Positions 19,841 through 28,656 of a stretch of 64,000 nucleotides of DNA are shown in pieces. The stretch spans positions 62,001 to 126,000 of the forward strand of contig NZ_JASGBH010000004.1 of the NCBI RefSeq assembly GCF_030053395.1, read 5' to 3'. Position 1 is the first letter of the stretch. Every line of letters starts with the position of its first letter. The position numbers were made by a program, and so were the translations under genes. The notes beneath the pieces are model-generated. The model did no database searches, had not been told where the DNA came from, and worked only from the letters and a program-made list of their open reading frames with translations. This DNA comes from Limnohabitans lacus (lineage in GTDB: Bacteria; Pseudomonadota; Gammaproteobacteria; Burkholderiales; Burkholderiaceae_C).

Positions 19841-20650
19841 ATGACGATCACCATCAAAACCGCCGAAGACATCGAAGGCATGCGCGTAGCTTGCCGCCTG
19901 GCTTCGGAAGTCCTCGACTACATCGAGCCCTTCATCAAGCCGGGCATCACCACCAACGAGATTGACAAGCTGTGCCACGACTACATGGTCGATGTGCAGG
20001 GTTGCATTCCCGCGCCTCTGAACTACGCGCCGGGTGGCTACAAGCCCTACCCCAAGTCGATTTGCACCTCGATCAACCACCAGGTTTGCCACGGCATTCC
20101 GAACGACAAGCCGCTCAAAAAAGGCGATTCGCTCAACGTGGACATCACCACCATCAAGGATGGCTGGCATGGCGACACCAGCCGGATGTTCATGGTGGGC
20201 GAGGCCTCGATCGCGTCCAAGCGCTTGGCCAAGCTGACTTATGAGGCCATGTGGAAAGGCATTGAGCAGGTCAAGCCCGGTGCCCATTTGGGTGACATTG
20301 GCCATGCGATCCAAAAGTTTGCCGAAGGCCACGGCTTTTCGGTGGTGCGCGAGTTTTGTGGACACGGCATTGGCCGGGGCTTTCATGAAGAGCCGCAGGT
20401 GCTGCACTACGGCAAACCCGGCACGCTGATGGAGCTGGTGCCCGGCATGATTTTCACGATCGAGCCGATGATCAACGCCGGTCGCAAAGAAATCAAGGAA
20501 ATGGGCGATGGCTGGACCATCGTGACCAAGGACCATTCCCTGTCGGCCCAGTGGGAGCACACCGTGGTGGTGACCGAAACCGGCTACGAGGTGCTGACCT
20601 TGTCGGCAGGCAGTCCGGCCATCCCTGACTTCATCACTGCCAAAGCCTGA
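19841..20650 (+). CDS. map: Type I methionine aminopeptidase
   Basis: A 269-residue enzyme that removes the initiator methionine from nascent proteins. All pita-bread fold signatures are present: [20 protein letters not shown] (substrate His), [19 protein letters not shown] (two metal Asp), [18 protein letters not shown] (metal His), [10 protein letters not shown] (metal Glu) and [16 protein letters not shown] (metal Glu). Normal length. It is followed one base later by glnD, so the two are one transcription unit, a common arrangement in proteobacteria. Confidence 0.97.
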   Translation: MTITIKTAEDIEGMRVACRLASEVLDYIEPFIKPGITTNEIDKLCHDYMVDVQGCIPAPLNYAPGGYKPYPKSICTSINHQVCHGIPNDKPLKKGDSLNVDITTIKDGWHGDTSRMFMVGEASIASKRLAKLTYEAMWKGIEQVKPGAHLGDIGHAIQKFAEGHGFSVVREFCGHGIGRGFHEEPQVLHYGKPGTLMELVPGMIFTIEPMINAGRKEIKEMGDGWTIVTKDHSLSAQWEHTVVVTETGYEVLTLSAGSPAIPDFITAKA

Positions 20651-20651
20651 C

Positions 20652-23273
20652 ATGACCGAACTGGCCCCGCTGCGCGAAGCCTACAAACGCGACAAAGCAG
20701 CGGTGCTGCAAAACTTGGCCGCCAGTGGCGCCAGCACCCGAGGCCTGCAAAAGACCTTGCGCCAATTGGCGGGCCTGGCCGATGCCCTGCTGATCCAGCT
20801 CTGGCAAAACGCCGGTTTTTCAAGCGATGCATGTTTGGTGGCCGTGGGTGGTTTTGGCCGGGGCGAGTTGCTGCCCTACTCGGATGTGGACGTGTTGGTG
20901 CTGCTGCCCGATGGGCATTCGCCAGAGACCACGCCTGAATTGCAAAGTCAGTTGGAGCGCTTCATTGGCAGCTGCTGGGACACGGGCCTGGAGATCGGCT
21001 CGAGCGTGCGGACCCTGAGCGAGTGCTTGGCCGAGTCGGCCAAAGACATCACGGTGCAGACTTCTTTGCTGGAGTCGCGCCGCATCACGGGCGAACCCAA
21101 GCTGTATGCGCAGTTTCAAGCCCAATACCAAGCGGCCATGGATGCGCAAGCCTTTTTTGTGGCCAAGACGCTGGAGATGCGCCAGCGCCACACCAAGTTT
21201 GAAGACACACCCTACGCGCTGGAGCCCAATTGCAAAGAGTCGCCCGGCGGCTTGCGCGATTTGCAGATCATTTTGTGGGTGGCCCGCGCGGCAGGCCTAG
21301 GCCACAGCTGGGATGACTTGGCCCGAAAAGGCCTGGCCACACCGCTGGAGGCGCGGCAAATCAAGCGCAACGAAGCGCTGCTGAGCCTGATCCGCACCCG
21401 CTTGCACCTGCAAGCGCGCCGCCGAGAAGACCGCTTGGTGTTTGACCTGCAAACCGGTGTGGCCGAGTCCTTTGGCTACAGCGCCGACATCAGCAGCGAT
21501 GGCCGCATTGCCCTGCGCGCCAGCGAAAAGCTGATGCGCCAGTACTACTGGGCCGCCAAGGCGGTGACGCAGCTCAACCAGATTTTGTTGCTCAACATCG
21601 AAGACCGCCTCAAAAGCGACCGGGGCCAAGGCTTGGACAGCTTCCGCCCAATCAATGAGCGCTTTTTTGAGAAAGCCGGCCTGATCGAAGTGGCCAGCGA
21701 CGACCTGTACGAAAAGCACCCCCACGCGATCTTGGAAACGTTTTTGCTGTACCAAGCCACCACCGGTGTGACGGGTCTCTCGGCCCGCACCTTGCGGGCG
21801 CTGTACAACGTGCGCCCGATCATGAACGCGCAGTTCCGCGCCGACCCGGTCAACCGCCAGACCTTCATGCAGATCCTGCAGCAGCCCTTTGGCATCACCC
21901 ACGCCATGCGGCTGATGAACCAGACCTCGGTGCTGGGCCGTTACCTCTGGGTGTTCCGCCGCATCGTGGGCCAGATGCAGCACGACCTGTTCCACGCTTA
22001 CACGGTGGACCAGCACATCCTGATGGTGCTGCGCAATGTGCGGCGCTTTTTCATGGCCGAGCATGCGCACGAATACCCGTTTTGCTCGCAACTGGCCGCG
22101 GGCTGGGACAAGCCTTGGATCTTGTATGCGGCAGCGCTGTTTCATGACATCGCCAAAGGCCGGGGCGGCGACCACTCGCAGCTGGGCAAGTCGGAAGTGC
22201 GCACCTTTGCCCGCCAGCACAAGCTGGACAAAGCCGATGCTCAGCTGATCGAGTTTTTGGTGGGCGAGCACCTGACCATGAGCCATGTGGCCCAAAAAGA
22301 AGACCTGAGCGACCCCGATGTGATTGGCCGGTTTGCCCAGCGCGTGGGCAACGAGCGCAACCTGACGGCGCTGTATTTGCTGACGGTGGCCGACATCCGG
22401 GGCACCAGCCCCAAGGTCTGGAACGCCTGGAAAGGCAAGCTGCTGGAAGACCTCTACAAATCCACCTTGCGGGTGTTGGGTGGCCGTGCGCCGGATGCCA
22501 ACGCCGAGGTGGAGGCCCGCAAGCGCGATGCGCTGGTGGAGCTGGCCCGCCATGCCGAGCCGCACGAAGGCCACAAGGCCTTGTGGGACACGCTGGATGT
22601 GGGGTATTTCATGCGCCACGACGCGGGTGACATCGCATGGCACGCCCGCCAGCTCTCGCGCCATGTGGCCAAGCCCGACCCGGCTGGCCCCCGCACCATC
22701 GTGCGGGCGCGCATCTCTCCGGTGGGCGAAGGCCTGCAGGTGCTGGTGTTCTCGCCCAATCAGCCCGATTTGTTTGCCCGCATTTGCGGCCATTTTGACC
22801 AAGCGGGCTTCAGCATTTTGGACGCCAAGGTCCACACCACCCGCACCGGTTGGGCGCTGGACACCTTCCAGATCGTCACCGCCATGCTGCCCGAGCATTA
22901 CCGCGAGCTGATCACCATGGTCGAGTCGGGCCTGACCCGCACCCTGGAGCAGCAAGGCCCCCTGCCCGCGCCCAGCCGTGGCCGGGTGTCGCGTCGCGTC
23001 AAGAGCTTTCCGATCACGCCGCGGGTGACGCTCAAGCCCGACGACAAAGCGCAAAGCTGGCTGCTCAGCATTTCGGCCAGCGACCGCATCGGCTTGTTGT
23101 ATGGCATTGCCACCGTGCTCGGCAAGCACGGCATCAATTTGCAATTGGCCAAGATCAGCACCTTGGGCGAGCGGGTGGAAGACACCTTCTTGATCAGCGG
23201 CTCGGCTTTGCAGCAAAACAAAGCGCAGATCGAGATCGAGACCGAACTGTTGCAAACCCTGCAAGCCACCTGA
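20652..23273 (+). CDS. glnD: [Protein-PII] uridylyltransferase/uridylyl-removing enzyme GlnD
   Basis: An 873-residue bifunctional nitrogen sensor that uridylylates PII when glutamine is low and deuridylylates it when glutamine is high. The nucleotidyltransferase motif [19 protein letters not shown] is at residues 65-83. [20 protein letters not shown] lies near 193. The HD-domain motif [17 protein letters not shown] is near 494. Two C-terminal ACT domains sense glutamine: [19 protein letters not shown] near 700 and [19 protein letters not shown] near 803. Full length for the family. Confidence 0.96.
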   Translation: MTELAPLREAYKRDKAAVLQNLAASGASTRGLQKTLRQLAGLADALLIQLWQNAGFSSDACLVAVGGFGRGELLPYSDVDVLVLLPDGHSPETTPELQSQLERFIGSCWDTGLEIGSSVRTLSECLAESAKDITVQTSLLESRRITGEPKLYAQFQAQYQAAMDAQAFFVAKTLEMRQRHTKFEDTPYALEPNCKESPGGLRDLQIILWVARAAGLGHSWDDLARKGLATPLEARQIKRNEALLSLIRTRLHLQARRREDRLVFDLQTGVAESFGYSADISSDGRIALRASEKLMRQYYWAAKAVTQLNQILLLNIEDRLKSDRGQGLDSFRPINERFFEKAGLIEVASDDLYEKHPHAILETFLLYQATTGVTGLSARTLRALYNVRPIMNAQFRADPVNRQTFMQILQQPFGITHAMRLMNQTSVLGRYLWVFRRIVGQMQHDLFHAYTVDQHILMVLRNVRRFFMAEHAHEYPFCSQLAAGWDKPWILYAAALFHDIAKGRGGDHSQLGKSEVRTFARQHKLDKADAQLIEFLVGEHLTMSHVAQKEDLSDPDVIGRFAQRVGNERNLTALYLLTVADIRGTSPKVWNAWKGKLLEDLYKSTLRVLGGRAPDANAEVEARKRDALVELARHAEPHEGHKALWDTLDVGYFMRHDAGDIAWHARQLSRHVAKPDPAGPRTIVRARISPVGEGLQVLVFSPNQPDLFARICGHFDQAGFSILDAKVHTTRTGWALDTFQIVTAMLPEHYRELITMVESGLTRTLEQQGPLPAPSRGRVSRRVKSFPITPRVTLKPDDKAQSWLLSISASDRIGLLYGIATVLGKHGINLQLAKISTLGERVEDTFLISGSALQQNKAQIEIETELLQTLQAT

Positions 23274-23293
23274 AGCCCTGCGGGGGGAGCCAA

Positions 23294-24004
23294 TCACTGG
23301 CTCAGGCGCGAACAATAGCGGCAGACCTTCGGGTCGAACCAGGTTTTGGAGAACTCAGCCAACTCGTTGCTGGCCGTCCACGATTGCCGCTCGATGTAGG
23401 CCGCCCAATCGCCCACTTGAAGCGGCGATGCGGCTGGCGCCCAAGCTGGCGAAGGGGCCGCGCTGATTTGGTCCTCGACACGAGAGATCCACACATTCAG
23501 GCGCTGCTGGTAAAACAAATACATCGAGTCGCCGAGCTCCGGGGCGCTCAAGGCCGTGATGGTCTTGGCCGGAAACCAGATTTCCTCCAAAGCCACCGGC
23601 ACCTGGCTCAAATAGCGCAGGCGGCGCACCCGCCAGCAAACGGCCCCGTCCCACTGGGGCATGCCGAGTCCCGGTTTGGCGTGCGCCACGTCCAAGATCT
23701 GCGCCGTGGGCAAACCGGGTCCATCGGTCAGCTCCAGGCGGAACAGCTCATAAATTTGCTGCTTGCCTTGTACGCTTTTGACATAGGTGCCGGAGCCCTG
23801 AATCCGCTCCAAAACACCTTTCTCCTCCAGCAGGGCCAAGGACTTTCGCAAGGTGCCGACGGCCACCGACAGGGTCTGGGCCAAAGCGGCTTCGGTGGGC
23901 AAACGCTCGCCCGTGTGCCAATAGCCGGCCTTGATTTGCCGGACCAAGAGCTCGGCGATTTGCTGGTAAACCGGTAAGGGGTGCGCGTGGTTTGCAGAGT
24001 TCAT
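23294..24004 (-). CDS. GntR-family (UTRA) regulator, candidate SmoD
   Basis: A 236-residue HutC-subfamily GntR repressor. The winged helix occupies residues 8-75 (PVYQQIAELLVRQIKAGYWH, GERLPTEAALAQTLSVAVGT, GVLERIQGSGTYV). A UTRA effector domain follows (about 95-230), with the linker AVCWRVRRLRYLSQVPVALE. It is divergent from the SsuD-like monooxygenase operon with 89 bases between. In the Agrobacterium sulfo-SMO cluster a GntR regulator (SmoD) has the same role, so it probably senses sulfoquinovose or a derivative and controls the operon. That assignment is contextual. Confidence 0.85.
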   Translation of the reverse strand: MNSANHAHPLPVYQQIAELLVRQIKAGYWHTGERLPTEAALAQTLSVAVGTLRKSLALLEEKGVLERIQGSGTYVKSVQGKQQIYELFRLELTDGPGLPTAQILDVAHAKPGLGMPQWDGAVCWRVRRLRYLSQVPVALEEIWFPAKTITALSAPELGDSMYLFYQQRLNVWISRVEDQISAAPSPAWAPAASPLQVGDWAAYIERQSWTASNELAEFSKTWFDPKVCRYCSRLSQ

Positions 24005-24053
24005 GCCCCACAGTATGACAAATCAGTGGAAACCCCCAAACCAACTCTCGTCA

Positions 24054-24075
24054 ATTCATATACTATTCATACACT
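24054..24075 (+). promoter_or_regulatory. Tandem 11-bp repeats, putative regulator site and promoter
   Basis: ATTCATATACT and ATTCATACACT lie head to tail, differ at one base, and are spaced one helical turn. The first contains TATACT, a good -10 hexamer for the monooxygenase operon. The outer bases TCAAT (24051-24055) and ATTGA (24077-24081) form an inverted pair around the repeats. A binding site for the divergent GntR protein is inferred. Confidence 0.5.
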
Positions 24076-24093
24076 TATTGAGTGAGGTCACAC

Positions 24094-25251
24094 ATGAGCA
24101 TCGTTCCCGTCAAAGGCCAAGACATCCAGGGCGCTGAAGTCGCCTGGTTTGCCCCCCTGTGTTCCGATGATTTTCGCCACCTGGGCGTGCCCGATGGCGA
24201 TTTGCGCAGCAGCTGGGCCAACACCAGCCGCATCGTGCAAAGGTCCGAGGAGCTGGGCTTTCGCAACATCTTGTGCCCCTCGTCCTACCAAGTGGGTCAA
24301 GACACGCTGACCTTTGCCGCCGCCGTGGCGCCCATGACCAAGCGCATGAACCTGCTGGCCGCCATCCGTTGTGGCGAAGTGCACCCCGCCATGCTGGCGC
24401 GCACCGTGGCCACGCTGGACCACATTTTGGAAGGTCGATTGACGCTCAACGTGATTTCGTCAGACTTTCCAGGCCAGCAAGAAGACAGCGCTTACCGCTA
24501 CCGCCGCTCTTGGGAGGTGGTCGAGATCCTCAAGCAAGCCTGGACGCAAGACGAGATCAATTACGACGGTGAAATCTACAAGCTCAAAGGCCTGTCCACC
24601 GACCCCGTGCGGCCCTACCAGACCAACGGCGGCCCCCTGCTCTACTTTGGCGGCTACAGCCCTGACGCGCTGGCGCTGTGCGGTGCGCATTGCGACACCT
24701 ATTTGATGTGGCCCGAACCCAAGGACATGCTGGCCCAACGCATGCGCGATGTGCACGCCCAAGCCGAGAAATACGGTCGCGTGCTCGACTACGGCCTGCG
24801 CGTGCACATGATCGTGCGCGACACCGAGGCCGAAGCGCGTGAATACGCCGAAGAACTCGTTTCGCAACTGGACGACGACAAAGGCCGAGAAATCCGCCAA
24901 CGCGCCCTGGACGCCAAGAGCCTGGGCGTGTCGCTGCAAAGCGCCAACCGCGACCGGGCCGACGAAGACGGCTACGTGGAGCCGCATCTGTGGACCGGCG
25001 TGGGCCGCGCCCGCAGCGGTTGCGGTGCCGCTTTGGTGGGCAGCGTGGACCAGGTCCTGAGTGAAATCGAGGCCTATCAAAAGATGGGCATCCGCGCTTT
25101 CATCTTCTCGGGTTACCCTCACCTGCAGGAATGCGAGATTTTTGGCACCAAAGTCTTGCCGCACCTCAAAACAGTTTCACTCGCCCACGAATACGGACGG
25201 GTCCCATCCCAAACACCGCCCACACCGCTGGGCAATGGAGTTCGCAAATGA
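24094..25251 (+). CDS. smoC: SsuD-like FMNH2-dependent sulfonate monooxygenase, candidate sulfoquinovose monooxygenase SmoC
   Basis: A 385-residue bacterial luciferase-like (LLM) monooxygenase. It carries segments that characterise SsuD alkanesulfonate monooxygenases: an active-site Cys region RNILCPSSYQVGQDTL (Cys61), VGRARSGCGAALVG with Arg305/Arg307 (about 302-316), and FIFSGYPHL with Tyr341. These match the SsuD catalytic and loop arginine/tyrosine positions. It would use reduced FMN from the flavin reductase two genes downstream. Next to an aldo-keto reductase and GntR regulator, the best match is SmoC, which converts sulfoquinovose to 6-oxo-glucose plus sulfite. An alkanesulfonate substrate is the main alternative. 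Start at 24094 has GAGG six bases upstream. Confidence 0.8.
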   Translation: MSIVPVKGQDIQGAEVAWFAPLCSDDFRHLGVPDGDLRSSWANTSRIVQRSEELGFRNILCPSSYQVGQDTLTFAAAVAPMTKRMNLLAAIRCGEVHPAMLARTVATLDHILEGRLTLNVISSDFPGQQEDSAYRYRRSWEVVEILKQAWTQDEINYDGEIYKLKGLSTDPVRPYQTNGGPLLYFGGYSPDALALCGAHCDTYLMWPEPKDMLAQRMRDVHAQAEKYGRVLDYGLRVHMIVRDTEAEAREYAEELVSQLDDDKGREIRQRALDAKSLGVSLQSANRDRADEDGYVEPHLWTGVGRARSGCGAALVGSVDQVLSEIEAYQKMGIRAFIFSGYPHLQECEIFGTKVLPHLKTVSLAHEYGRVPSQTPPTPLGNGVRK

Positions 25252-26174
25252 GTTCAAAAGAAATCGGCCGCCTGGCGCTGCCCAACGGCCGCAGCCTCAG
25301 CCGCATGGCCTATGGCGTGTGGCGCCTGTCCGAGGCGCAAGACAGCTCGGTGAACGCCAATTTGGCCCGCATCGACGCTTGCTTGGCCCAGGGCATCACC
25401 ACCTTCGACCATGCCGACATCTATGGCGACTACAGCTGCGAAGAACTGTTTGGCCAAGCCATCAAGGCCCGCCCCAGCCTGAAGGACAAGATCGAGATCG
25501 TCACCAAGACCGACATCATGCTGCTGTCGGGCAAATGGCCTGACACCCGCGTCAAGCACTACGACACCAGCCTTGCACACGTCACGGCCAGCGTGGACCG
25601 CTCGCTCTCGCGCATCGGTGTCGATGTGATCGATTTGCTCTTGATCCACCGCCCTGACCCGCTGATGGACGCACAAGCCTTGGGCGCATGCCTGGACGGC
25701 ATGATCGACAGCGGCAAGCTGCGCGGTGTGGGCGTGTCCAACTTCATGCCTTGGGACGTGGACCTGCTGCAGTCGTGCATGAAGCACAAGTTGCAAACCA
25801 ACCAGATCGAGCTGAGCCTGTTGAGCACAGCCCCCTTCACCAATGGCCAGATCGCCCATGCCCAGCAGCACCGCATGCCGGTGATGGCCTGGTCCCCGCT
25901 GGGCGGTGGCCGTCTGCATTCGCAAGCCCACACCGCTGGCACCGCCGCCGCCCGCTTGGCGCCCAAGTTGGCCAAACTGGCTTTGGCTTCGGGCACCGAC
26001 ACCACCGCAGTGGCCATGGCCTGGCTGATGCACCACCCGGTGGGCGTCTTGCCCGTGATGGGCTCCAACCAACTCGAGCGCATCCAGCGTTTTGCCGATG
26101 CGGCCCGTGTGCCCATGGACCGCCAGACCTGGTTTGAACTCTACGAAATGGCCAACGGCCACGAAGTGCCTTGA
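25248..26174 (+). CDS. smoB: Aldo-keto reductase, candidate 6-oxo-glucose reductase SmoB
   Basis: A 308-residue NAD(P)H-dependent aldo-keto reductase with the complete catalytic tetrad: Asp54 and Tyr59 in TFDHADIYGDYS, Lys87 in EIVTKTDIM and His134 in DLLLIHRPDP. C-terminal cofactor-binding residues are in PVMGSNQLERIQRFADAA. The start ATG overlaps the monooxygenase stop (ATGA). An aldehyde product would arise at C6 when the monooxygenase strips sulfite from sulfoquinovose. In the sulfo-SMO pathway SmoB reduces this 6-oxo-glucose to glucose with NADPH. Family certain; substrate inferred from context. Confidence 0.82.
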   Translation: MSSKEIGRLALPNGRSLSRMAYGVWRLSEAQDSSVNANLARIDACLAQGITTFDHADIYGDYSCEELFGQAIKARPSLKDKIEIVTKTDIMLLSGKWPDTRVKHYDTSLAHVTASVDRSLSRIGVDVIDLLLIHRPDPLMDAQALGACLDGMIDSGKLRGVGVSNFMPWDVDLLQSCMKHKLQTNQIELSLLSTAPFTNGQIAHAQQHRMPVMAWSPLGGGRLHSQAHTAGTAAARLAPKLAKLALASGTDTTAVAMAWLMHHPVGVLPVMGSNQLERIQRFADAARVPMDRQTWFELYEMANGHEVP

Positions 26175-26719
26175 TGAAAGCGCCCATGCGACACATGCCC
26201 GACGACATCGCCACAGCCGCCAGCGCGGCTGTCCCTGTGAGTGACCCCGCCGATTACCGAAAAGCACTCGGCTGCTTTGGCACGGGCGTCACGGTGGTCA
26301 CGGCCCACCACGAAGGCCAGGACTGGGGCATGACCTGCAACTCCTTCAGCTCCGTTTCCTTGAACCCCAGGCTGGTGCTGTGGAGCATCCGCAAAGAGGC
26401 CAGCAGCCTGCAGGCCTTCACCCAATCGGGCGGCTTCACCGTGAGTGTCTTGGCCAGCGCCCAGGCCGACTTGGCGATGCAATTCACCAAAGGTTCGATG
26501 CCCGAGCGATTTGCGGGCGTGAGCACCACACGTCAAGCCAGCCAGCGCTTGCGCCTGGACGGCTCCGTGGCCTGGTTTGATTGCAGCTTGCACCAGTTGG
26601 TCGATGCCGGCGACCACCACATCGTCATCGGCCAAGTGCAAGACTTTGGCTGGCACGACGCCGCCCCCTTGTCGTTTTGCCGCAGCAAATTCGGCTTGTT
26701 CCAGGCTTTGCCAAGCTAA
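26174..26719 (+). CDS. smoA: Flavin reductase (FMN), candidate SmoA
   Basis: A 181-residue flavin reductase-like protein that supplies reduced flavin to the two-component monooxygenase. Family motifs: ALGCFGTGVTVVTAHHEGQD, then GMTCNSFSSVSLNPRLVLWS, and AWFDCSLHQLVDAGDHHIVI. The ATG shares its A with the aldo-keto reductase stop (TGATG). A TTG three bases earlier is less likely. It is last in the operon, and a REP-like hairpin with a T-run follows. The pairing of this reductase with an SsuD-like enzyme parallels SsuE/SsuD and SmoA/SmoC. Confidence 0.85.
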   Translation: MKAPMRHMPDDIATAASAAVPVSDPADYRKALGCFGTGVTVVTAHHEGQDWGMTCNSFSSVSLNPRLVLWSIRKEASSLQAFTQSGGFTVSVLASAQADLAMQFTKGSMPERFAGVSTTRQASQRLRLDGSVAWFDCSLHQLVDAGDHHIVIGQVQDFGWHDAAPLSFCRSKFGLFQALPS

Positions 26720-26739
26720 ACCCTTCGCTCCTCCCGCAG

Positions 26740-26822
26740 GTCGGAGATTCAGCTCCGACATGGCTGTTTTTCGCGCAAGGCTCAGCTGTGGCAAGCATTC
26801 GTCGGGGCTGAAGCCGCCGACC
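26740..26822 (+). repeat. REP-like palindrome pair, first hairpin terminator-like
   Basis: GTCGGAG-ATTCAG-CTCCGAC (26740-26759) is followed by ATGGCTG and five T, so it can end the smoCBA transcript. A second hairpin, GTCGGGGCTGAAGCCGCCGAC (26801-26821), lies 41 bases on. The second unit recurs nearly identically at 39538-39560. The pair sits between two convergent operons. Confidence 0.65.
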
Positions 26823-26876
26823 TACCAAACTTACTGGGACACAAGCTGCTGAACCGTTTCAGCACGGGATTCAATA

Positions 26877-27713
26877 TCAGCCCTTGAGGCCGCCTTGCGT
26901 GAGGCCGCCGACGACGCGCTCTTGGAACAAGGCGATCAAAATCGCCACCGGCACGATGGCCACGATCAAGGCCGCTGAGATGATGGGCCAAGGAAAGGTG
27001 AACTCGCCTTGGTACAGCGCAATGCCGACCGGCAAGGTTCGCACCGCGGGGCTGGAGTTGAGCGACAGCGCCAGCAAGAACTCGTCCCATGAATTCACAA
27101 ACGCCAAAATGCCGGCCGTAAAGACCCCAGGCGCGGCCAATGGCACCACCACGCGCCACAGCGCCCCCATGCGGGTGCAGCCGTCGATCATGGCGGCGTT
27201 TTCCAGATCACGCGGAATGCTCTGGAAAAAGCTGACCAGCACCAGCGTGCACACCGGCATGTTCAGCACCACATACGGCAAGATCAGCGCGATGTAGGTG
27301 TTGAGCCAGCCCAAAGCGCGCATGGTCTCAAAAATAGGCACCAGCAAAGTCACCAGCGGGAACATGCTGGACGCGACGATGCAAGTCAGGATCAGCTGGC
27401 GGCGCTTGAGGTTCAGCCGCGCGATGGCATAGGCCGCAAACGCAGCCACCACCAGCGACAAAGCGGTAGCGCCACAAGCCACCAACAAGCTGTTTTTCAG
27501 ATAAGTCAGCAAGGGCTGGTCGGTGAAGGCCCTCAGGTAGTTGTCAAGCATGGGCTTGGCGGGCCACCAGGTGATGGGTTTTTGCACCAATTCGGCTTCG
27601 CTCTTGAGCGAGGTGAACAAGATCCACACCGCCGGGAAAAAGCCGTTGACCACCACCATGCCGGCAGCGATCCAGCGCAAAGCGGGCGAGCTCCAGAGGC
27701 CTGTGGGGTTCAT
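26877..27713 (-). CDS. Carbohydrate ABC transporter permease (MalG type), candidate SmoG/SmoH
   Basis: A 278-residue inner-membrane permease with six predicted helices. The first is around AAGMVVVNGFFPAVWILFTS. The MalG-family EAA cytoplasmic loop reads ENAAMIDGCTRMGALWRVVV, then PLAAPGVFTAGILAFVNSWD. It overlaps the preceding permease gene by ATGA. With its partner it forms the channel for an oligosaccharide or glycoside. Convergence with the smoCBA operon suggests sulfoquinovosyl glycerol as substrate. Confidence 0.9.
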   Translation of the reverse strand: MNPTGLWSSPALRWIAAGMVVVNGFFPAVWILFTSLKSEAELVQKPITWWPAKPMLDNYLRAFTDQPLLTYLKNSLLVACGATALSLVVAAFAAYAIARLNLKRRQLILTCIVASSMFPLVTLLVPIFETMRALGWLNTYIALILPYVVLNMPVCTLVLVSFFQSIPRDLENAAMIDGCTRMGALWRVVVPLAAPGVFTAGILAFVNSWDEFLLALSLNSSPAVRTLPVGIALYQGEFTFPWPIISAALIVAIVPVAILIALFQERVVGGLTQGGLKG

Positions 27714-28588
27714 TGCGCGTTCTTTCCGATCTGCTTCAAATAAAAGCCGGTCACAAACAAAGAGATGACGAACATGAACACAGCCAGCGTGGAGCCAAAG
27801 CTGATGTCCGAATAGTCGATCGTGTATTTGTGGATCAACATGGCCAGGGTTTCGGTGGCTTCACCAGGGCCCCCGCGCGTCATGGTGTAAGGGATGTCAA
27901 AGGTCTGCAAGGCCGTGATCGTGCGAAAAATCAGCGCCACGATGATGCTGGGCATGAGCATGGGAATGGTGATTTGCCAAAACTGCTGCCAGCGCGAAGC
28001 ACCGTCCACCTCGGCTGCTTCGTAAAGCGATTTGGGGATCATCTGCAAGCCGGCCAACAAGATCAAGGCCATGAAGGACGAGGTCTTCCAGATCACCGTC
28101 AGGCAAATGGCGGCCATGGCCCAGTGCGGCTTGAGCAGCCAGCTGGTGGGCTCGCTTTGCAGACCCATGCGTTGCAGCACGTCGTTGACCACGCCGTATT
28201 CGGTGTGGAAAAACCAGGCAAAAATCAATCCGGCAAACGACAGGGGCAGCGCCCAAGGCAAGAGCAAAGACAGGCGGACTGGCCACTTGCGCTTGAAAGG
28301 CAAATTGGCCAGCAAGGCCAAGCCCAGCCCCACAATGAGCGCCCCTGGCACCGTGATCAGGGTGATCAGCAAAGTGTTTTGGGTGGCGTTCCAAAACAGC
28401 GGGTCTTGCACCACATCGAGGTAGTTTTGCAAGCCCAAAAACGCGCCGTTTTTGTCCACCGCATGAACGCTGTTGTAGACCAGCTTGCCAATCGGATAGA
28501 CCACGATCATCAAGAGCAACAAGAACGCTGGCGCGAGCAACAAGATCGCGAGCGTTTTTTCACTGGGGTCTCTGAGTTTGGACAGCAT
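27710..28588 (-). CDS. Carbohydrate ABC transporter permease (MalF/UgpA type), candidate SmoG/SmoH
   Basis: A 292-residue permease with six helices. The first is AILLLAPAFLLLLMIVVYPI, and the EAA loop is YEAAEVDGASRWQQFWQITI followed by PMLMPSIIVALIF. The ATG at 28588 (MLSKLRDP) is preferred over a TTG at 28612, because the T-tract of the upstream terminator occupies 28603-28613. The start lies only 15 bases after that T-tract, so expression depends on terminator readthrough or an unseen promoter. Confidence 0.88.
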   Translation of the reverse strand: MLSKLRDPSEKTLAILLLAPAFLLLLMIVVYPIGKLVYNSVHAVDKNGAFLGLQNYLDVVQDPLFWNATQNTLLITLITVPGALIVGLGLALLANLPFKRKWPVRLSLLLPWALPLSFAGLIFAWFFHTEYGVVNDVLQRMGLQSEPTSWLLKPHWAMAAICLTVIWKTSSFMALILLAGLQMIPKSLYEAAEVDGASRWQQFWQITIPMLMPSIIVALIFRTITALQTFDIPYTMTRGGPGEATETLAMLIHKYTIDYSDISFGSTLAVFMFVISLFVTGFYLKQIGKNAQ

Positions 28589-28602
28589 GGTCTGGGGGAG
28601 GC

Positions 28603-28632
28603 AAAAAAACAAACCCGGGCGCGATGCCCGGG
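28603..28632 (-). terminator. Intercistronic Rho-independent terminator after the sugar SBP gene
   Basis: On the minus strand CCCGGGC-ATCGC-GCCCGGG forms a 7-bp GC stem followed by TTTGTTTTTTT. It sits between the binding-protein stop (28657) and the permease start (28588), and is placed to lower permease expression relative to the binding protein. Confidence 0.88.
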
Positions 28633-28656
28633 GTCTGTGAAAAGCGCCGCTTGCGG

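Noticed and set aside
24094..26719. Reading the LLM/flavin reductase pair as an ordinary ssu alkanesulfonate system
   Set aside because: Not excluded, but ssu clusters use a SsuABC nitrate/taurine-type transporter; an aldo-keto reductase, GntR regulator and a MalFGK-type sugar importer fit the sulfo-SMO pathway better.
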